41,277 nt of DNA. Source: Microcaldota archaeon. GTDB taxonomy: Archaea; Micrarchaeota; Micrarchaeia; Micrarchaeales; CABMGC01. The translations under genes were made by a program, and so were the position numbers. Position 1 is the first letter of the stretch, and every line of letters starts with the position of its first letter. Shown here piece by piece: positions 1 to 7,824 of the stretch. Where the stretch lies: contig DAHUYR010000017.1 of assembly GCA_027315135.1 (NCBI GenBank), positions 1 through 41,277 on the forward strand, in the 5' to 3' direction. The notes below the pieces were generated by a model. That model saw nothing but the letters and a program-made list of their open reading frames with translations, was not told where the DNA came from and searched no databases.

Positions 1-848
1 ATATCTACGACTTCAGGTATTTTTCTCTCTCCATCATTTACAGTCAAGTCAACTAACCCGTCATGAACAGAAGCATTCTTTACCCAGGAGTGATTTTTCA
101 TAATCTTTTGAAATTTATCAGAGCTGCTGTTTGCCTGCACAGAAATGACGTCTCCCCCTAGCTTGCCTTTGAGCTTATACGGCGTATCAAGGGCAATGAG
201 CTTCCCATGGTCTACAAATGCAACTCTGTTGCACAGGTAATCTGCCTCTTCTATATAATGTGTAGTTAGTATGACTGTTGTGCCATGCTTTTCATTGAGC
301 TTTTTGATATAATCCCATATCTTCCTTCTTGTTTGTGGGTCAAGCCCTACAGTAGGTTCATCCAGGAAAAGTACGGAAGGCTCATGCACAAGTCCACGTG
401 CAATTTCAAGCCTCCTTTTCATACCTCCAGAATAATCCTTGATAAGGATGTCTTTTTTGTCAAGCAACTCAACAAGTTCTAAAACCTCCTTTATCTTTTC
501 AGTGCGCTTCTTTTTATCTATCCTATACAATATCGCATGAAATTCAAGATTCTCCCACCCTGTCAGTTCATCGTCAAGCGAAGGATCCTGGAATATAATC
601 CCTATCTTCTTCCTTACCTCTTTCTGGCTCTTCAAAATCCCATATCCTGCAACAATTGCGCTTCCTGAGGTGGGTGGGATAAGAGTTGTAAGAATCTTTA
701 TGGTCGTGGTCTTTCCAGCTCCATTCGGTCCCAGCAGGCCAAATATCTCTCCCTCTTTAACATCAAAGGATATTCCATCGACTGCTTTTAAGGTTCCAAA
801 GTGCTTGCTTATCTTCTTTGCACTAATAGCGTTATCAACTCCAACCAA
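1..848 (-). CDS. ABC transporter ATP-binding protein, DrrA/CcmA type (3' end outside window)
   Basis: ATPase subunit of an ABC-2 type exporter (daunorubicin-resistance-like family), at the cytoplasmic face of the membrane. About 282 residues are visible and the C-terminus runs off the window. Seen in order: Walker A GPNGAGKT (residues 40-47), Q-loop FQDPS (about 86-90), ABC signature YSGGMKRR (about 139-146), Walker B VLFLDEP (about 159-165) and the H-loop histidine in TTHYIEEA. The start chosen is a TTG at 848, four bases past the stop of the PadR gene, because AGGTGAT, a strong archaeal ribosome binding site, lies just before it. It is co-transcribed with the upstream PadR gene, and the permease is expected just outside the window. 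The substrate cannot be told from the sequence. Confidence 0.93.
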   Translation of the reverse strand, partial: MVGVDNAISAKKISKHFGTLKAVDGISFDVKEGEIFGLLGPNGAGKTTTIKILTTLIPPTSGSAIVAGYGILKSQKEVRKKIGIIFQDPSLDDELTGWENLEFHAILYRIDKKKRTEKIKEVLELVELLDKKDILIKDYSGGMKRRLEIARGLVHEPSVLFLDEPTVGLDPQTRRKIWDYIKKLNEKHGTTVILTTHYIEEADYLCNRVAFVDHGKLIALDTPYKLKGKLGGDVISVQANSSSDKFQKIMKNHSWVKNASVHDGLVDLTVNDGERKIPEVVD

Positions 849-852
849 AAAA

Positions 853-1305
853 TCACCTTAGTCTCTTAAGCCTCTCAATTATACTATCTATTCTTTTGGC
901 ATGCCTTTTCAATCCCTTACCTCCTGAAGCTATATCCTCCATATACGATATGTTACTTTCTATATTTGTCATCACATCCTCCATCTCTCCAGTCTCTTTT
1001 CCATCTGCTCTTTTGCCTGCAATCTCATACCTTCCATCACTTCTCTTCTTTACAAGCCCTTCTTTTGTAAGTTCGTCAAGCAATGGATATATCGAACCTG
1101 GGGAAGGTCTCCACCATCCTCTGCTCCTTTCCTCGAGCTTGTCCATTATCTCAACACCTTTCATTGGATTCTCTTCAAGTATTGCAAGAACAGTCGGTCT
1201 TATCCAACCCCTCTGCCCCATCCAGCTTCTCTTGAAAAACGCCTGTTGTTTCATATGCTGTCTTATTAATTCATGCTTAAAAGATTCTTTGCCTTCTTTG
1301 TCCAT
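853..1305 (-). CDS. PadR family transcriptional regulator
   Basis: Winged-helix repressor of the PadR family. These proteins usually control an adjacent multidrug exporter and release DNA on binding a hydrophobic ligand. The core reads WIRPTVLAILEENPMKG, then RPSPGSIYPLLDELTKEGLV, which is the classic PadR recognition helix and wing entry, then GRYEIAGKRADGKE and a C-terminal helical dimerisation segment rich in Lys and Arg. Start taken at the ATG (1305), preceded by AGTGAT; a GTG at 1314 would add three residues. The gene is first in an operon with the ABC ATPase, whose TTG start lies five bases beyond the stop. A perfect inverted repeat in the upstream region (1330-1345) is the likely autoregulatory operator. 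Confidence 0.9.
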   Translation of the reverse strand: MDKEGKESFKHELIRQHMKQQAFFKRSWMGQRGWIRPTVLAILEENPMKGVEIMDKLEERSRGWWRPSPGSIYPLLDELTKEGLVKKRSDGRYEIAGKRADGKETGEMEDVMTNIESNISYMEDIASGGKGLKRHAKRIDSIIERLKRLR

Positions 1306-1329
1306 ACAAATCACTTATCAGTTATATGA

Positions 1330-1345
1330 TATCGTATAAACGATA
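1330..1345. promoter_or_regulatory. Candidate PadR operator (inverted repeat)
   Basis: Perfect 6-bp inverted repeat TATCGT-ATAA-ACGATA between the divergent PadR gene and the 1401 gene. A TATA-like TATTTAAAAATAC on the minus strand (about 1362-1374) places the PadR-operon transcription start near this palindrome. On the plus strand the palindrome lies just upstream of the TATA box at 1349-1358. The position fits autoregulation of the exporter operon. Binding is inferred, not shown. Confidence 0.45.
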
Positions 1346-1348
1346 CTC

Positions 1349-1358
1349 TTATATAAAC
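1349..1358 (+). promoter_or_regulatory. TATA box for the gene at 1401
   Basis: CTTATATAAA-like TATA element about 45 bases before the chosen start codon. The spacing predicts a transcript beginning near 1380 with a short leader. This is also why the upstream ATG at 1326 was not chosen: it would lie ahead of the transcript. Confidence 0.45.
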
Positions 1359-1400
1359 ATTCGTATTTTTAAATACTCACAACCAAACAGGACTGTTCCA

Positions 1401-1934
1401 ATGAATGCAACCTCAAATTATACTGGATTTCCAGTAGGCGCAACGCCCACAGGTACTTCCGGAGACATATTCATACTGGCAATAGTGTTGATAATGTCAG
1501 TAAGGGTATTCAGAGGGATGAAAGGGACAAAGTTCAGCATGTACAGAGTAATTGGAATTCCTATACTCTATATGCTGATAACTATCGGGTCCATTGCCTA
1601 TTCAACTATGACCTCTACGGAATATGCGATAGCGATAGTTGCGTTCGCCATAGGCGCACTGCTCGGCACCAGATTCGGCAAGTCTACAAAGTTCTTTGAC
1701 AAGGATGAACAGACGTATTATAAGAGATCAGCAGTGGTGATAACCGTATGGCTTGTCTCATTTGCATTTAGGGACATAATTCCAATGATAGTCACAAATG
1801 TCCCATGGTTGACAGTAGCTGTTAATATGGTGCTTGCACTTACTACAGGTATGATAATTGGCGAATCCATTCATATTTATCGGGAATACAAATCGCCTAT
1901 GGACAGAAGGAATGTGAAAAGAGGGAAAACGTAA
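1401..1934 (+). CDS. Multi-pass membrane protein, CcdC-like
   Basis: 177-residue integral membrane protein. After a polar Thr/Gly-rich N-terminus there are about five hydrophobic helices (around residues 20-35, 45-65, 70-90, 115-135 and 140-160) and a basic C-terminal tail. The central GALLGTRFGKSTKF followed by DKDEQTYYKRS resembles the CcdC / DUF1453 family, whose members have a G-x-x-F-G loop and a DKDG-x-YYKRS strand. The molecular function of that family is not established. The start at 1401 is preferred over 1326 because the longer form would run across the TATA box and palindrome. The gene is transcribed away from the PadR operon and is 23 bases from the amidohydrolase gene. Confidence 0.6.
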   Translation: MNATSNYTGFPVGATPTGTSGDIFILAIVLIMSVRVFRGMKGTKFSMYRVIGIPILYMLITIGSIAYSTMTSTEYAIAIVAFAIGALLGTRFGKSTKFFDKDEQTYYKRSAVVITVWLVSFAFRDIIPMIVTNVPWLTVAVNMVLALTTGMIIGESIHIYREYKSPMDRRNVKRGKT

Positions 1935-1957
1935 ATATCTCTGTCAAAGGCGACTTA

Positions 1958-2698
1958 ATGATAATAGACTCACATGTGCATATAGGTGCAGACGCTGACG
2001 GATCTGCGCAAAAGCTCCAGAGGCTCAAAAGAAACATGCATGCTTACGGGATAGACAAGTCTGCAATCTTTCCATTCAATGAGAAAAGCGACCTGGTAAA
2101 AGCAAGCATAAAACTCCTTGAGCATAAGGATCAGTCTATGCTTCCATTCCTCAGATTTGACCCCAAGGTAATCGATACAGAACAGCTTGAGCATCTCCTT
2201 GACTACGGCTTCTATGGAGTAAAGCTTCATCCTAGGGCCCAGAACTTTGACCCTATCGATAAAAAATACTATGGACTGTATAAGAAGATTGAGGATTCAG
2301 GCAAGCCTCTGCTTATCCATGCGCGGAAGTATGATACATTTACGAGGATAATGCTTAAGACAAATGGCAAATACTCGGATCCTGACAGGATAGTAGGACT
2401 AGCAAAAATATTCCCAAATATGAATATAATAATAGCTCATTTTGCAAACCTCTCCAGAGATGCCCTAAACGTAATTGCAAAGGAAGACAATCTTTATGTA
2501 GAAACATCTATTTTTGGAACAACATATGTTGTTAAGATGATGTGCAAAAACCTAGGTGCGGACAAAATAATATTCGGATCAGATGCTCCATATTCTGACC
2601 AGGAGATAGAAATGCTCAAAATAAAGAAGGCAGATATAAGCAGATCTGAGAAGGAGAAGATATTCTCTGGAAACATAAAGAAGCTCCTTTCAAGATAA
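1958..2698 (+). CDS. Amidohydrolase family metal-dependent hydrolase
   Basis: TIM-barrel hydrolase of the amidohydrolase-2 type (246 residues). The metal-binding HxH is at residues 6-8 (DSHVHIG), a histidine lies in LLIHARKY (about 118), another in IIIAHFANLS (about 155), and the catalytic aspartate is in IIFGSDAPY (about 207). This pattern is typical of enzymes acting on C-N, C-O or decarboxylation substrates; the actual substrate cannot be predicted. No signal peptide, so cytosolic. Starts 23 bases after the CcdC-like gene on the same strand, so it may share its promoter. Confidence 0.85.
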   Translation: MIIDSHVHIGADADGSAQKLQRLKRNMHAYGIDKSAIFPFNEKSDLVKASIKLLEHKDQSMLPFLRFDPKVIDTEQLEHLLDYGFYGVKLHPRAQNFDPIDKKYYGLYKKIEDSGKPLLIHARKYDTFTRIMLKTNGKYSDPDRIVGLAKIFPNMNIIIAHFANLSRDALNVIAKEDNLYVETSIFGTTYVVKMMCKNLGADKIIFGSDAPYSDQEIEMLKIKKADISRSEKEKIFSGNIKKLLSR

Positions 2699-2838
2699 AA
2701 ACAACCAAACATTAACTGTAATATTGCCATCTGAAGAATGCAGCTATGCGTATTCTACAGCTAAGCCTATAACTCCATCAAGAAATCCTAATGGCAAATA
2801 ATCAGCATATTGGAATACGCATGCTATTATGTCGTATA

Positions 2839-3450
2839 TCACTGGCTATTGTTCCTGGCATTCTTCATTGCTTTCGCTGTCCAGACTAGATCATTCACAA
2901 AGTCTGCAAGATGGTCAGGGCCCATACCTTTCCTCAAAGGTGCAAAGAGCTCTGCATTAGATATGTCCTTATTTTGCCAGGTCTTCATTATGAAGTCCCA
3001 GTTAATATGTACAGATTTACGTATCGGCGCCATGTTAAGTTCTATCGCTACCTCACGGAGCTGTTCAATTGCCCTTGCTCCAGATGCACTTCCATAGCTG
3101 ACAAATCCGACAGCCTTTCTGGACCATTCAGGAGAAAGCCAGTCCAAAGCATTCTTCAGCACTGAAGAATAACCATGATTGTATTCAGGAGAGATGATTA
3201 TGAAGGCATCTGCATTGTCAACTTTTGCAGACCATTTCTGCACATTCTCATTTTGGTACTTCTTTTCCATCATTGATGGAGAGGTTGGAGAATCAAAGAA
3301 AGGCATAGGGTAATCCTTAAGATCTACAAAGTCAACATCTACTCCTTCCCAAGTCTTCAGTTCTTCATTTATCCATTTTGCAGGTCGCTCTCCAAATCTT
3401 CCGTTCCTTATGCTTCCCAGTATTATACATATCTTTATTTTGTTTTCCAT
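2839..3450 (-). CDS. NADPH-dependent FMN reductase family protein
   Basis: Flavodoxin-fold reductase of 203 residues. The N-terminal ICIILGSIRNGRFGERPAKW is the FMN-phosphate loop of the family, followed by FFDSPTSP, AFIIISPEYNHGYSSVLKNALDW (the EYN flavin contact) and KAVGFVSYGSASGARA. These are the hallmarks of the ArsH/azoreductase/quinone-reductase group. It probably reduces quinones, azo compounds or free flavin with NAD(P)H in the cytosol. The ATG at 3450 was chosen over an upstream start at 3507 because the GTGAGAAT ahead of it can act as ribosome binding site and because homologues begin at this point. A monocistron, transcribed toward the amidohydrolase. Confidence 0.85.
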   Translation of the reverse strand: MENKIKICIILGSIRNGRFGERPAKWINEELKTWEGVDVDFVDLKDYPMPFFDSPTSPSMMEKKYQNENVQKWSAKVDNADAFIIISPEYNHGYSSVLKNALDWLSPEWSRKAVGFVSYGSASGARAIEQLREVAIELNMAPIRKSVHINWDFIMKTWQNKDISNAELFAPLRKGMGPDHLADFVNDLVWTAKAMKNARNNSQ

Positions 3451-3647
3451 TATTCTCACTACTATTAGTATTTTCCAATTCAAGTATTCTATTATATTTA
3501 ACAGCACAAAGTATATAATATAGTATGTCCTATAGGTGACTTTTTACTACACGTAGATTCGTATAAACTTTTATACCGGTGTCTATGCCAACCCGCACCC
3601 AGATTCACTTGCGGATTTGTTGCCTGCTTTGATGAGAGCTTTCTGAT

Positions 3648-3670
3648 TAAACTCTTTCCCAAAGAGTTTA
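3648..3670. repeat. Perfect hairpin just 3' of the intron-containing tRNA
   Basis: Ten-base inverted repeat TAAACTCTTT - CCC - AAAGAGTTTA. On the minus strand it begins one base past the tRNA discriminator position. There is no strong T-run after it, so it is not a classic archaeal terminator. It may instead be a 3' processing or stabilising structure, or a boundary element. The rest of 3451-3647 shows no convincing gene. Confidence 0.5.
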
Positions 3671-3671
3671 T

Positions 3672-3782
3672 TGGACTCGGCGGGAATCGCACCCGCGGCC
3701 TTTCCGTTTTTCGGAAGTTTCGACGAAACCCTTTCTAAGGGTTTCCTGCGAACGGAACGCTCTGCTCCTGAGCTACGAGCCC
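3672..3782 (-). tRNA. tRNA-Ala(CGC) with a 39-nt intron
   Basis: Cloverleaf assembled by eye. Acceptor GGGCTCG/CGAGTCC contains the G3-U70 wobble that identifies alanine tRNAs. D-arm GCTC/GAGC, anticodon stem TTCCG/CGGAA, T-arm GCGGG/CCCGC and discriminator A73. Mature length is 72 nt; CCA is not encoded. The anticodon CGC is at 3748-3750. The anticodon loop is interrupted between positions 37 and 38. The gene lies 40 bp from, and divergent to, the CCA-adding enzyme gene. Confidence 0.9.
3708..3746 (-). other. Archaeal tRNA intron (BHB type)
   Basis: The 39-nt insert at the canonical 37/38 site forms a bulge-helix-bulge. The anticodon stem is followed by a three-base AAA bulge at the 3' splice site. 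A 4-bp helix pairs TTCG (exon positions 32-35) with CGAA (intron 3' part), and a three-base CAG bulge lies at the 5' splice site. The intron interior has a 7-bp hairpin GAAACCC/GGGTTTC. This is the substrate architecture of the archaeal tRNA-splicing endonuclease. Confidence 0.85.
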
Positions 3783-3822
3783 ATGTAACGCTATATTAAC
3801 CTTTGTTTATATTAATTTGTTT

Positions 3823-5199
3823 ATGGCGCCAACCACAGAAAAAAAGGCAAAGGGTATATTCGATTCTGTGTTAAAAGACATAAAACCTACTCCTAATGAT
3901 GTAAAAGAGATGACTGCAAGCGTCAATCTGCTCATGGACAAGCTCGCCGCGATAACCGGGAAAGGTGTGGAACTAAAGGTTGCAGGTTCGATAGCAAAGG
4001 GAACATACCTGAAAGGCGACGCCGATGTAGACATCTTTATGCTCTTCAAGAAAGGAACAAGCAAGCAGCATCTTGAGAAAAAGGCAATAGAGTACGGCAA
4101 GAAGCTGATAACTGCCAAATCCGATTATTACAGGATAAAATATGCTGAGCATCCATACATAAGGGTATATCTTAACTCAATAAAAGTTAATGCCGACCTT
4201 GTACCAGCAACAAAAATAAGCGATCCAGAAGAACTTGCAACTACTGTTGACCGAACTCCCTTCCATACTAAATTCATACTCTCAAATATGACGGAAAAGC
4301 AGAAAGACGATACAAGAGTGCTGAAAGCACTGCTGAAGGCGCACAACATATACGGGGCAGAGGTAAAAATAAGCGGATTTTCAGGATACCTGTGCGAGCT
4401 TCTCATCCACCACTTTGGCTCTCTACACAATTTGCTCAGGTATATGTCACGCGCACAGGATTACGTGATACTATTTCCCAAAGACAGAACCGAGGGAGAT
4501 ATTGGATATACAAAGCGGTTCCACACCAACTTTATAGTTATAGATCCGGTGGACAAGAACAGGAATGTGGCAGCAGGCGTTTCCCAGGAGTCCTTATCCA
4601 GATTTGTCATTATTTCTAAGAAGTTCATGACAAATCCTTCTATAGAATTCTTCAACAAAGGAAAAGCAAATGCACAAGCGGGGAAAACCTTATCGTCTTT
4701 TATAAAAGAATCTGCTTTAGATGTCCATGCATTGGTTGTAAAGACTGATGACAAAAGCGAAGATGTCGTGTGGCCTCAGCTTCGCAAGGCTGCAAATATA
4801 ATCAGCAACAGGGCGACGCAGCTTGGATTCAGGATATACTTACACTCAGAAACTATAAACAAGAATGAAGGCATAATTGTATTTGTTACTCCTAAAGAGC
4901 AGATAGGATCCAGGATAATAAAAGGTCCGAAGGCAAACCTCGGCGATGCACCACTAAGATTTATCGAAGCACACAGGAAGGCAATTGGTTTTCTGGCTGA
5001 AGGTGATACTATAAACGCAATGGAGAAAAGTGAGTATAAAACCTTCTCCGATTTGCTTGCAGAAGTATCGAAAGGCAGACAGGTGCTTATCAAGAACGGC
5101 GCTTCGGTAAAAGGTGCAAAAGTATTTCTGAATGAAAAAATCCCTGCAAAATACTCTTCAATAATCTATGCTGATCTTTCAAAAAAACTGAGGATCTGA
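3823..5199 (+). CDS. cca: Class I (archaeal) CCA-adding enzyme
   Basis: tRNA nucleotidyltransferase (458 residues) that adds C, C and A to tRNA 3' ends without a template. The nucleotidyltransferase core shows GSIAKGTYLKG (residues 55-65) with catalytic aspartates in DADVDIF (D68, D70) and a further carboxylate strand in VNADLVPA. The archaeal central and tail domains follow (GFSGYLCELLI, then KGPKANLGDAP in the beta-rich tail). Length is normal for class I. The ATG at 3823 was chosen; a TTG two codons earlier is possible. It is needed because neither tRNA in this window encodes CCA. It converges with the Fap7 gene, the two stops being one base apart. Confidence 0.95.
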   Translation: MAPTTEKKAKGIFDSVLKDIKPTPNDVKEMTASVNLLMDKLAAITGKGVELKVAGSIAKGTYLKGDADVDIFMLFKKGTSKQHLEKKAIEYGKKLITAKSDYYRIKYAEHPYIRVYLNSIKVNADLVPATKISDPEELATTVDRTPFHTKFILSNMTEKQKDDTRVLKALLKAHNIYGAEVKISGFSGYLCELLIHHFGSLHNLLRYMSRAQDYVILFPKDRTEGDIGYTKRFHTNFIVIDPVDKNRNVAAGVSQESLSRFVIISKKFMTNPSIEFFNKGKANAQAGKTLSSFIKESALDVHALVVKTDDKSEDVVWPQLRKAANIISNRATQLGFRIYLHSETINKNEGIIVFVTPKEQIGSRIIKGPKANLGDAPLRFIEAHRKAIGFLAEGDTINAMEKSEYKTFSDLLAEVSKGRQVLIKNGASVKGAKVFLNEKIPAKYSSIIYADLSKKLRI

Positions 5200-5200
5200 A

Positions 5201-5761
5201 TCACGCAAGGAAATTCTTGTTTTTCTTTATCAGTTTCAGGAGCTCAGGAATTAAGTCTATGCTCTCTCCATTGCGCCTGCCGTATCTTAATACTCTGAGC
5301 GCTTCTGCATTTGCAGTTCTCCCTCCTGCGATTTCATATACTTTCTTGTAATTCTTCCTTGAATTGCTGCCGCAAAGGTCAATCGCCTCACTTATGATAT
5401 TGTCACGCAGTTTATCAAAATGATACTTCCTTTTCTCAAGCCGTTTTATCAGGACTGGAAGATGTTCTCTGATTACTATAACTGCTGCTCCGCCTACTTT
5501 TATCTCGGACAGAAGATGCCCTTCCAATACGAGTGCTTTTTTCTCCCGTGAATATTTCCTTGCAATCCCATTAACTACCTTCTCAAGCCTCTTTATGTCA
5601 ATTATGCTTGTGCCAAACTTGTCCTTTGCAATCACCAGGTTGTGTTTTGTTGCAATCTCGTTAGCTCCAATCACATCTGCGCCAATCTTATCTCCAAGAT
5701 GCTTTGCAAGAGTGCTCTTTCCCGTCCCTGGGGTGCCTGTTATCACAATAAGTCTTTCCAT
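5201..5761 (-). CDS. Fap7/AK6-type nucleotide kinase
   Basis: 186-residue P-loop ATPase/adenylate kinase related to eukaryotic Fap7 (hCINAP). That protein assists small-ribosomal-subunit maturation, including release of uS11 and eS26 region factors. P-loop GTPGTGKS lies at residues 9-16 and the Walker-B-like segment at ALVLEGHLL. The nucleotide-lid arginines are in IKRLEKRKYHF, with DKLRDNIISEA following, a family signature. It is 15 bases downstream of the 5776 gene and probably in its operon. That the genome also has eS26 (20895) is consistent with a ribosome-biogenesis role. Confidence 0.88.
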   Translation of the reverse strand: MERLIVITGTPGTGKSTLAKHLGDKIGADVIGANEIATKHNLVIAKDKFGTSIIDIKRLEKVVNGIARKYSREKKALVLEGHLLSEIKVGGAAVIVIREHLPVLIKRLEKRKYHFDKLRDNIISEAIDLCGSNSRKNYKKVYEIAGGRTANAEALRVLRYGRRNGESIDLIPELLKLIKKNKNFLA

Positions 5762-5775
5762 AAAAGCATTCTTTG

Positions 5776-6378
5776 TTACTTTACACTGAACTCTGCATAT
5801 ATGCTCTCAAGAACTGCCTTTATCTCGTCCCTCGCCATGTTCATGACTATTATCTCACTTACAGGGGGACGGATACTTATCATATACTTGCTTCTTCCAG
5901 AGAAGAGCCATGAGCCTACTATATAATCTCCATAGCTCGTAGACAGGTCAGCTATGTAATCCGATATATTTATCATTCGGGTAACAAGCTGGTCAATTGA
6001 TGCATCATAACCTTCTATTATTATCTCTTCTCTTTCCGAAACATCCACGAACGCTGGCTTCACAAAAGGTACTTGCGCTATAGATGCCTTTGTTTTTATC
6101 GCCTGCACTATTTTTTTGGAATCCTGATCTATTACAGCAAGATTGTTTTGCAATGCCTTTTCATCATCTCTCCTGCTTGCTATCTGCCCGTCAATAAAGC
6201 TGTCAACATCCTCTTCCATCGACTTTATCTTTTCTGCTATCTTGGGATTGTCGGCGTAGTTGGCAGGCTCCTTCAGCAGCTCCTCAAAATCTATGCTGTA
6301 CTTCTTCCTTATAACTGGCGTTATCCGAGCAACATATCTCAAAGAATCCTCGCCTAGCACATCGCTTAATTCTGCCAT
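5776..6378 (-). CDS. Conserved-looking protein of unknown function
   Basis: 200 residues, not recognised. The first half (to about residue 95) is charged and helical (KIAEKIKSMEEDVDSF, then IASRRDDEKALQNN). The second half alternates hydrophobic strands and helices (EREEIIIEGYDAS, DYIVGSWLFSGRSKY, MISIRPPVSEIIVM). There is no signal peptide or membrane segment. ATG start with AGGT a few bases upstream. It heads a two-gene operon with the Fap7-like kinase and diverges from priL, so a link to ribosome assembly or replication is possible but only by context. Confidence 0.7.
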   Translation of the reverse strand: MAELSDVLGEDSLRYVARITPVIRKKYSIDFEELLKEPANYADNPKIAEKIKSMEEDVDSFIDGQIASRRDDEKALQNNLAVIDQDSKKIVQAIKTKASIAQVPFVKPAFVDVSEREEIIIEGYDASIDQLVTRMINISDYIADLSTSYGDYIVGSWLFSGRSKYMISIRPPVSEIIVMNMARDEIKAVLESIYAEFSVK

Positions 6379-6467
6379 AAAAATATACCTAATAACAGAA
6401 TGTTTTAAGGTTTATTAAGTCAACGCATCACAGAAAGGATGTTATACATTATTGCACATGTTGTATT

Positions 6468-7394
6468 ATGGACCCAGAAGCTAGAAAACTTGAATTTTCA
6501 TATAAATATCCGTTTTCAAAGACTGCCCTAGACATAATAGGCAGTGCTTCATCATCCATAGAGGAAAAATACCTGAGGCTTGGCAAGCTCAGGCTTGAAG
6601 AGGATCTTCACAAGCGAAATCCTGAATTTGCAGAAGTCAGGCTTAATGAGATTAAAAAATCCATAGTCATAAGCTATGTCTATTCAAGGATGTTGGCAAG
6701 CGCTCTGAATGACAGGTATCTGCTTAACATATACATAAATGCAGAGAGCAATAGAGTAAGGTCTGCATTGTCATCCGAGGATACTTCCAGAATCATGGAA
6801 TTATCAAAAGAGCTGGAAATACCTGTGCTGCATGAAAGCGGAACCCTTGCGATAAAGTTCGAACAGTTCCTAATGAATAAGCGGAAAGGATCCGGCCTAT
6901 CTCTGGTCAACAGAAACCTTGACAGGGGTAACGTTTATCTTTCTCAGGCAGAGCTGTCAGAGATTATTGCAGAGGCAGCGAGGAAGAAGATAGCGATGAA
7001 CCTGCCTATAAATCCAAAAAAGCTGCCAAAAGAGGTAATAGAATATGCCAAGGGCATCAAAAGACCTGTTAGAAAGGTAAAGGTACAGACAGGAGGCAAG
7101 GTCTACAGGTGGATAGAAAAAATACTTGAAACGCCGATACATGACATCAGGCACCGCACCGTAAACCTGATACTTGCCCCGTATCTTATAAACGTGAGGA
7201 ATATGCCTGAAGCAGATGCTGCAAAGATAATTGTCGAGTACATAGAGAAATGCAAAGAGCTCAATCCTGACACGAATGTAAACCAGTCATACATAACCTA
7301 CCAATGCAAATATGCAAAGTCGAAGGGACTGAAGCCTCTTTCTCTGAAGAGAGCCAAAGAGCTGTATGCCGGAACGCTTGATTTAGGTGAGTAA
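6468..7394 (+). CDS. priL: DNA primase large subunit PriL
   Basis: Regulatory subunit of the archaeo-eukaryotic primase (308 residues), partner of PriS in RNA/DNA primer synthesis. The N-terminal half shows the family pattern (FSYKYPFSKTAL, KSIVISYVYSRMLAS, YLSQAELSEIIAEA) and the C-terminal helical domain follows (IHDIRHRTVNLILAPYLINV, then AAKIIVEYIEK). Canonical PriL binds a 4Fe-4S cluster through four cysteines in that domain. Here the position of the first ligand reads TPIHD, the KPYSC-type position reads KPLSL, and only two unrelated-looking cysteines remain, so the cluster appears to be absent. Divergent from the 5776 operon. A zinc-finger microgene starts immediately after its stop. 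Confidence 0.88.
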   Translation: MDPEARKLEFSYKYPFSKTALDIIGSASSSIEEKYLRLGKLRLEEDLHKRNPEFAEVRLNEIKKSIVISYVYSRMLASALNDRYLLNIYINAESNRVRSALSSEDTSRIMELSKELEIPVLHESGTLAIKFEQFLMNKRKGSGLSLVNRNLDRGNVYLSQAELSEIIAEAARKKIAMNLPINPKKLPKEVIEYAKGIKRPVRKVKVQTGGKVYRWIEKILETPIHDIRHRTVNLILAPYLINVRNMPEADAAKIIVEYIEKCKELNPDTNVNQSYITYQCKYAKSKGLKPLSLKRAKELYAGTLDLGE

Positions 7395-7547
7395 ATGGAT
7401 AAGAGTACACTATGCCATATTTGCGGGAAGATAGCATCACATGTATGTCCATTATGCGGAAAACATGTATGCGGTGCACATTTAGATGATAAACAAGGCG
7501 TATGCACATCATGCATGCATGGTAAAAGAATCGGGTTGAAAAGCTGA
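7395..7547 (+). CDS. HIT-type zinc-finger microprotein
   Basis: 50-residue protein with zinc-binding pairs in the order CHIC (7-10), CPLC (18-21), C26/H29 and CTSC (37-40). This spacing resembles zf-HIT/treble-clef fingers, which act in protein-protein contacts. The ATG follows the priL stop codon directly (TAA-ATG), so it is translationally coupled to primase. GGTGAG, inside the end of priL, serves as ribosome binding site. Its 3' end overlaps the convergent 7509 gene by 39 bp. Function unknown; linkage to PriL is by position only. Confidence 0.7.
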   Translation: MDKSTLCHICGKIASHVCPLCGKHVCGAHLDDKQGVCTSCMHGKRIGLKS

Positions 7548-7808
7548 AACCTGGAAATCCCGTGCCGAGGTCCCTTTGGGAAACGACCTTCCGTTCTGGG
7601 CTTTTACAGGCAGGCCAACTTCCTCAGCTATCCTGGTAAGCTCGGAAGCATCTATCAGCCTATCTGTAAACAGTTCATAATACTCGACCTCGCCTGCTTT
7701 CTCCTTCGCAACCGTGAAGGTGAGCTTCTGGTACATCCCGCTCCTAATCACCCTTATCTTTATCTCCCCTGCACTTATTATCCTGGCAGCCTTTTCAGAA
7801 AACGTCAT
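7509..7808 (-). CDS. Small hypothetical protein
   Basis: 99 residues, not recognised. Starts at an ATG with GGGAGAC just ahead. It looks like a small alpha/beta domain (EIKIRVIRSG, KLTFTVAKEKAG, VEYYELFTDRLI, then a helix LTRIAEEVGL). No membrane segments or cysteines. It is divergent from nuoA, with 54 bp between start codons, and overlaps the end of the zinc-finger gene. Coding character is supported by start signal and length only. Confidence 0.6.
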   Translation of the reverse strand: MTFSEKAARIISAGEIKIRVIRSGMYQKLTFTVAKEKAGEVEYYELFTDRLIDASELTRIAEEVGLPVKAQNGRSFPKGTSARDFQVSAFQPDSFTMHA

Positions 7809-7824
7809 TGTCTCCCTAGTTTAA

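Noticed and set aside
896-1339. 147-codon plus-strand frame opposite the PadR gene
   Set aside because: It is a shadow of a well-recognised PadR gene, with no ribosome binding site or recognisable domain.
3633-3656. Possible C/D-box RNA (TTGATGA ... CTGA)
   Set aside because: Boxes are too close together to hold a guide, and no second D/C pair is visible.
3498-3692. 64-codon minus-strand frame 3' of the tRNA
   Set aside because: It overlaps the tRNA and its hairpin and has no protein-like features.
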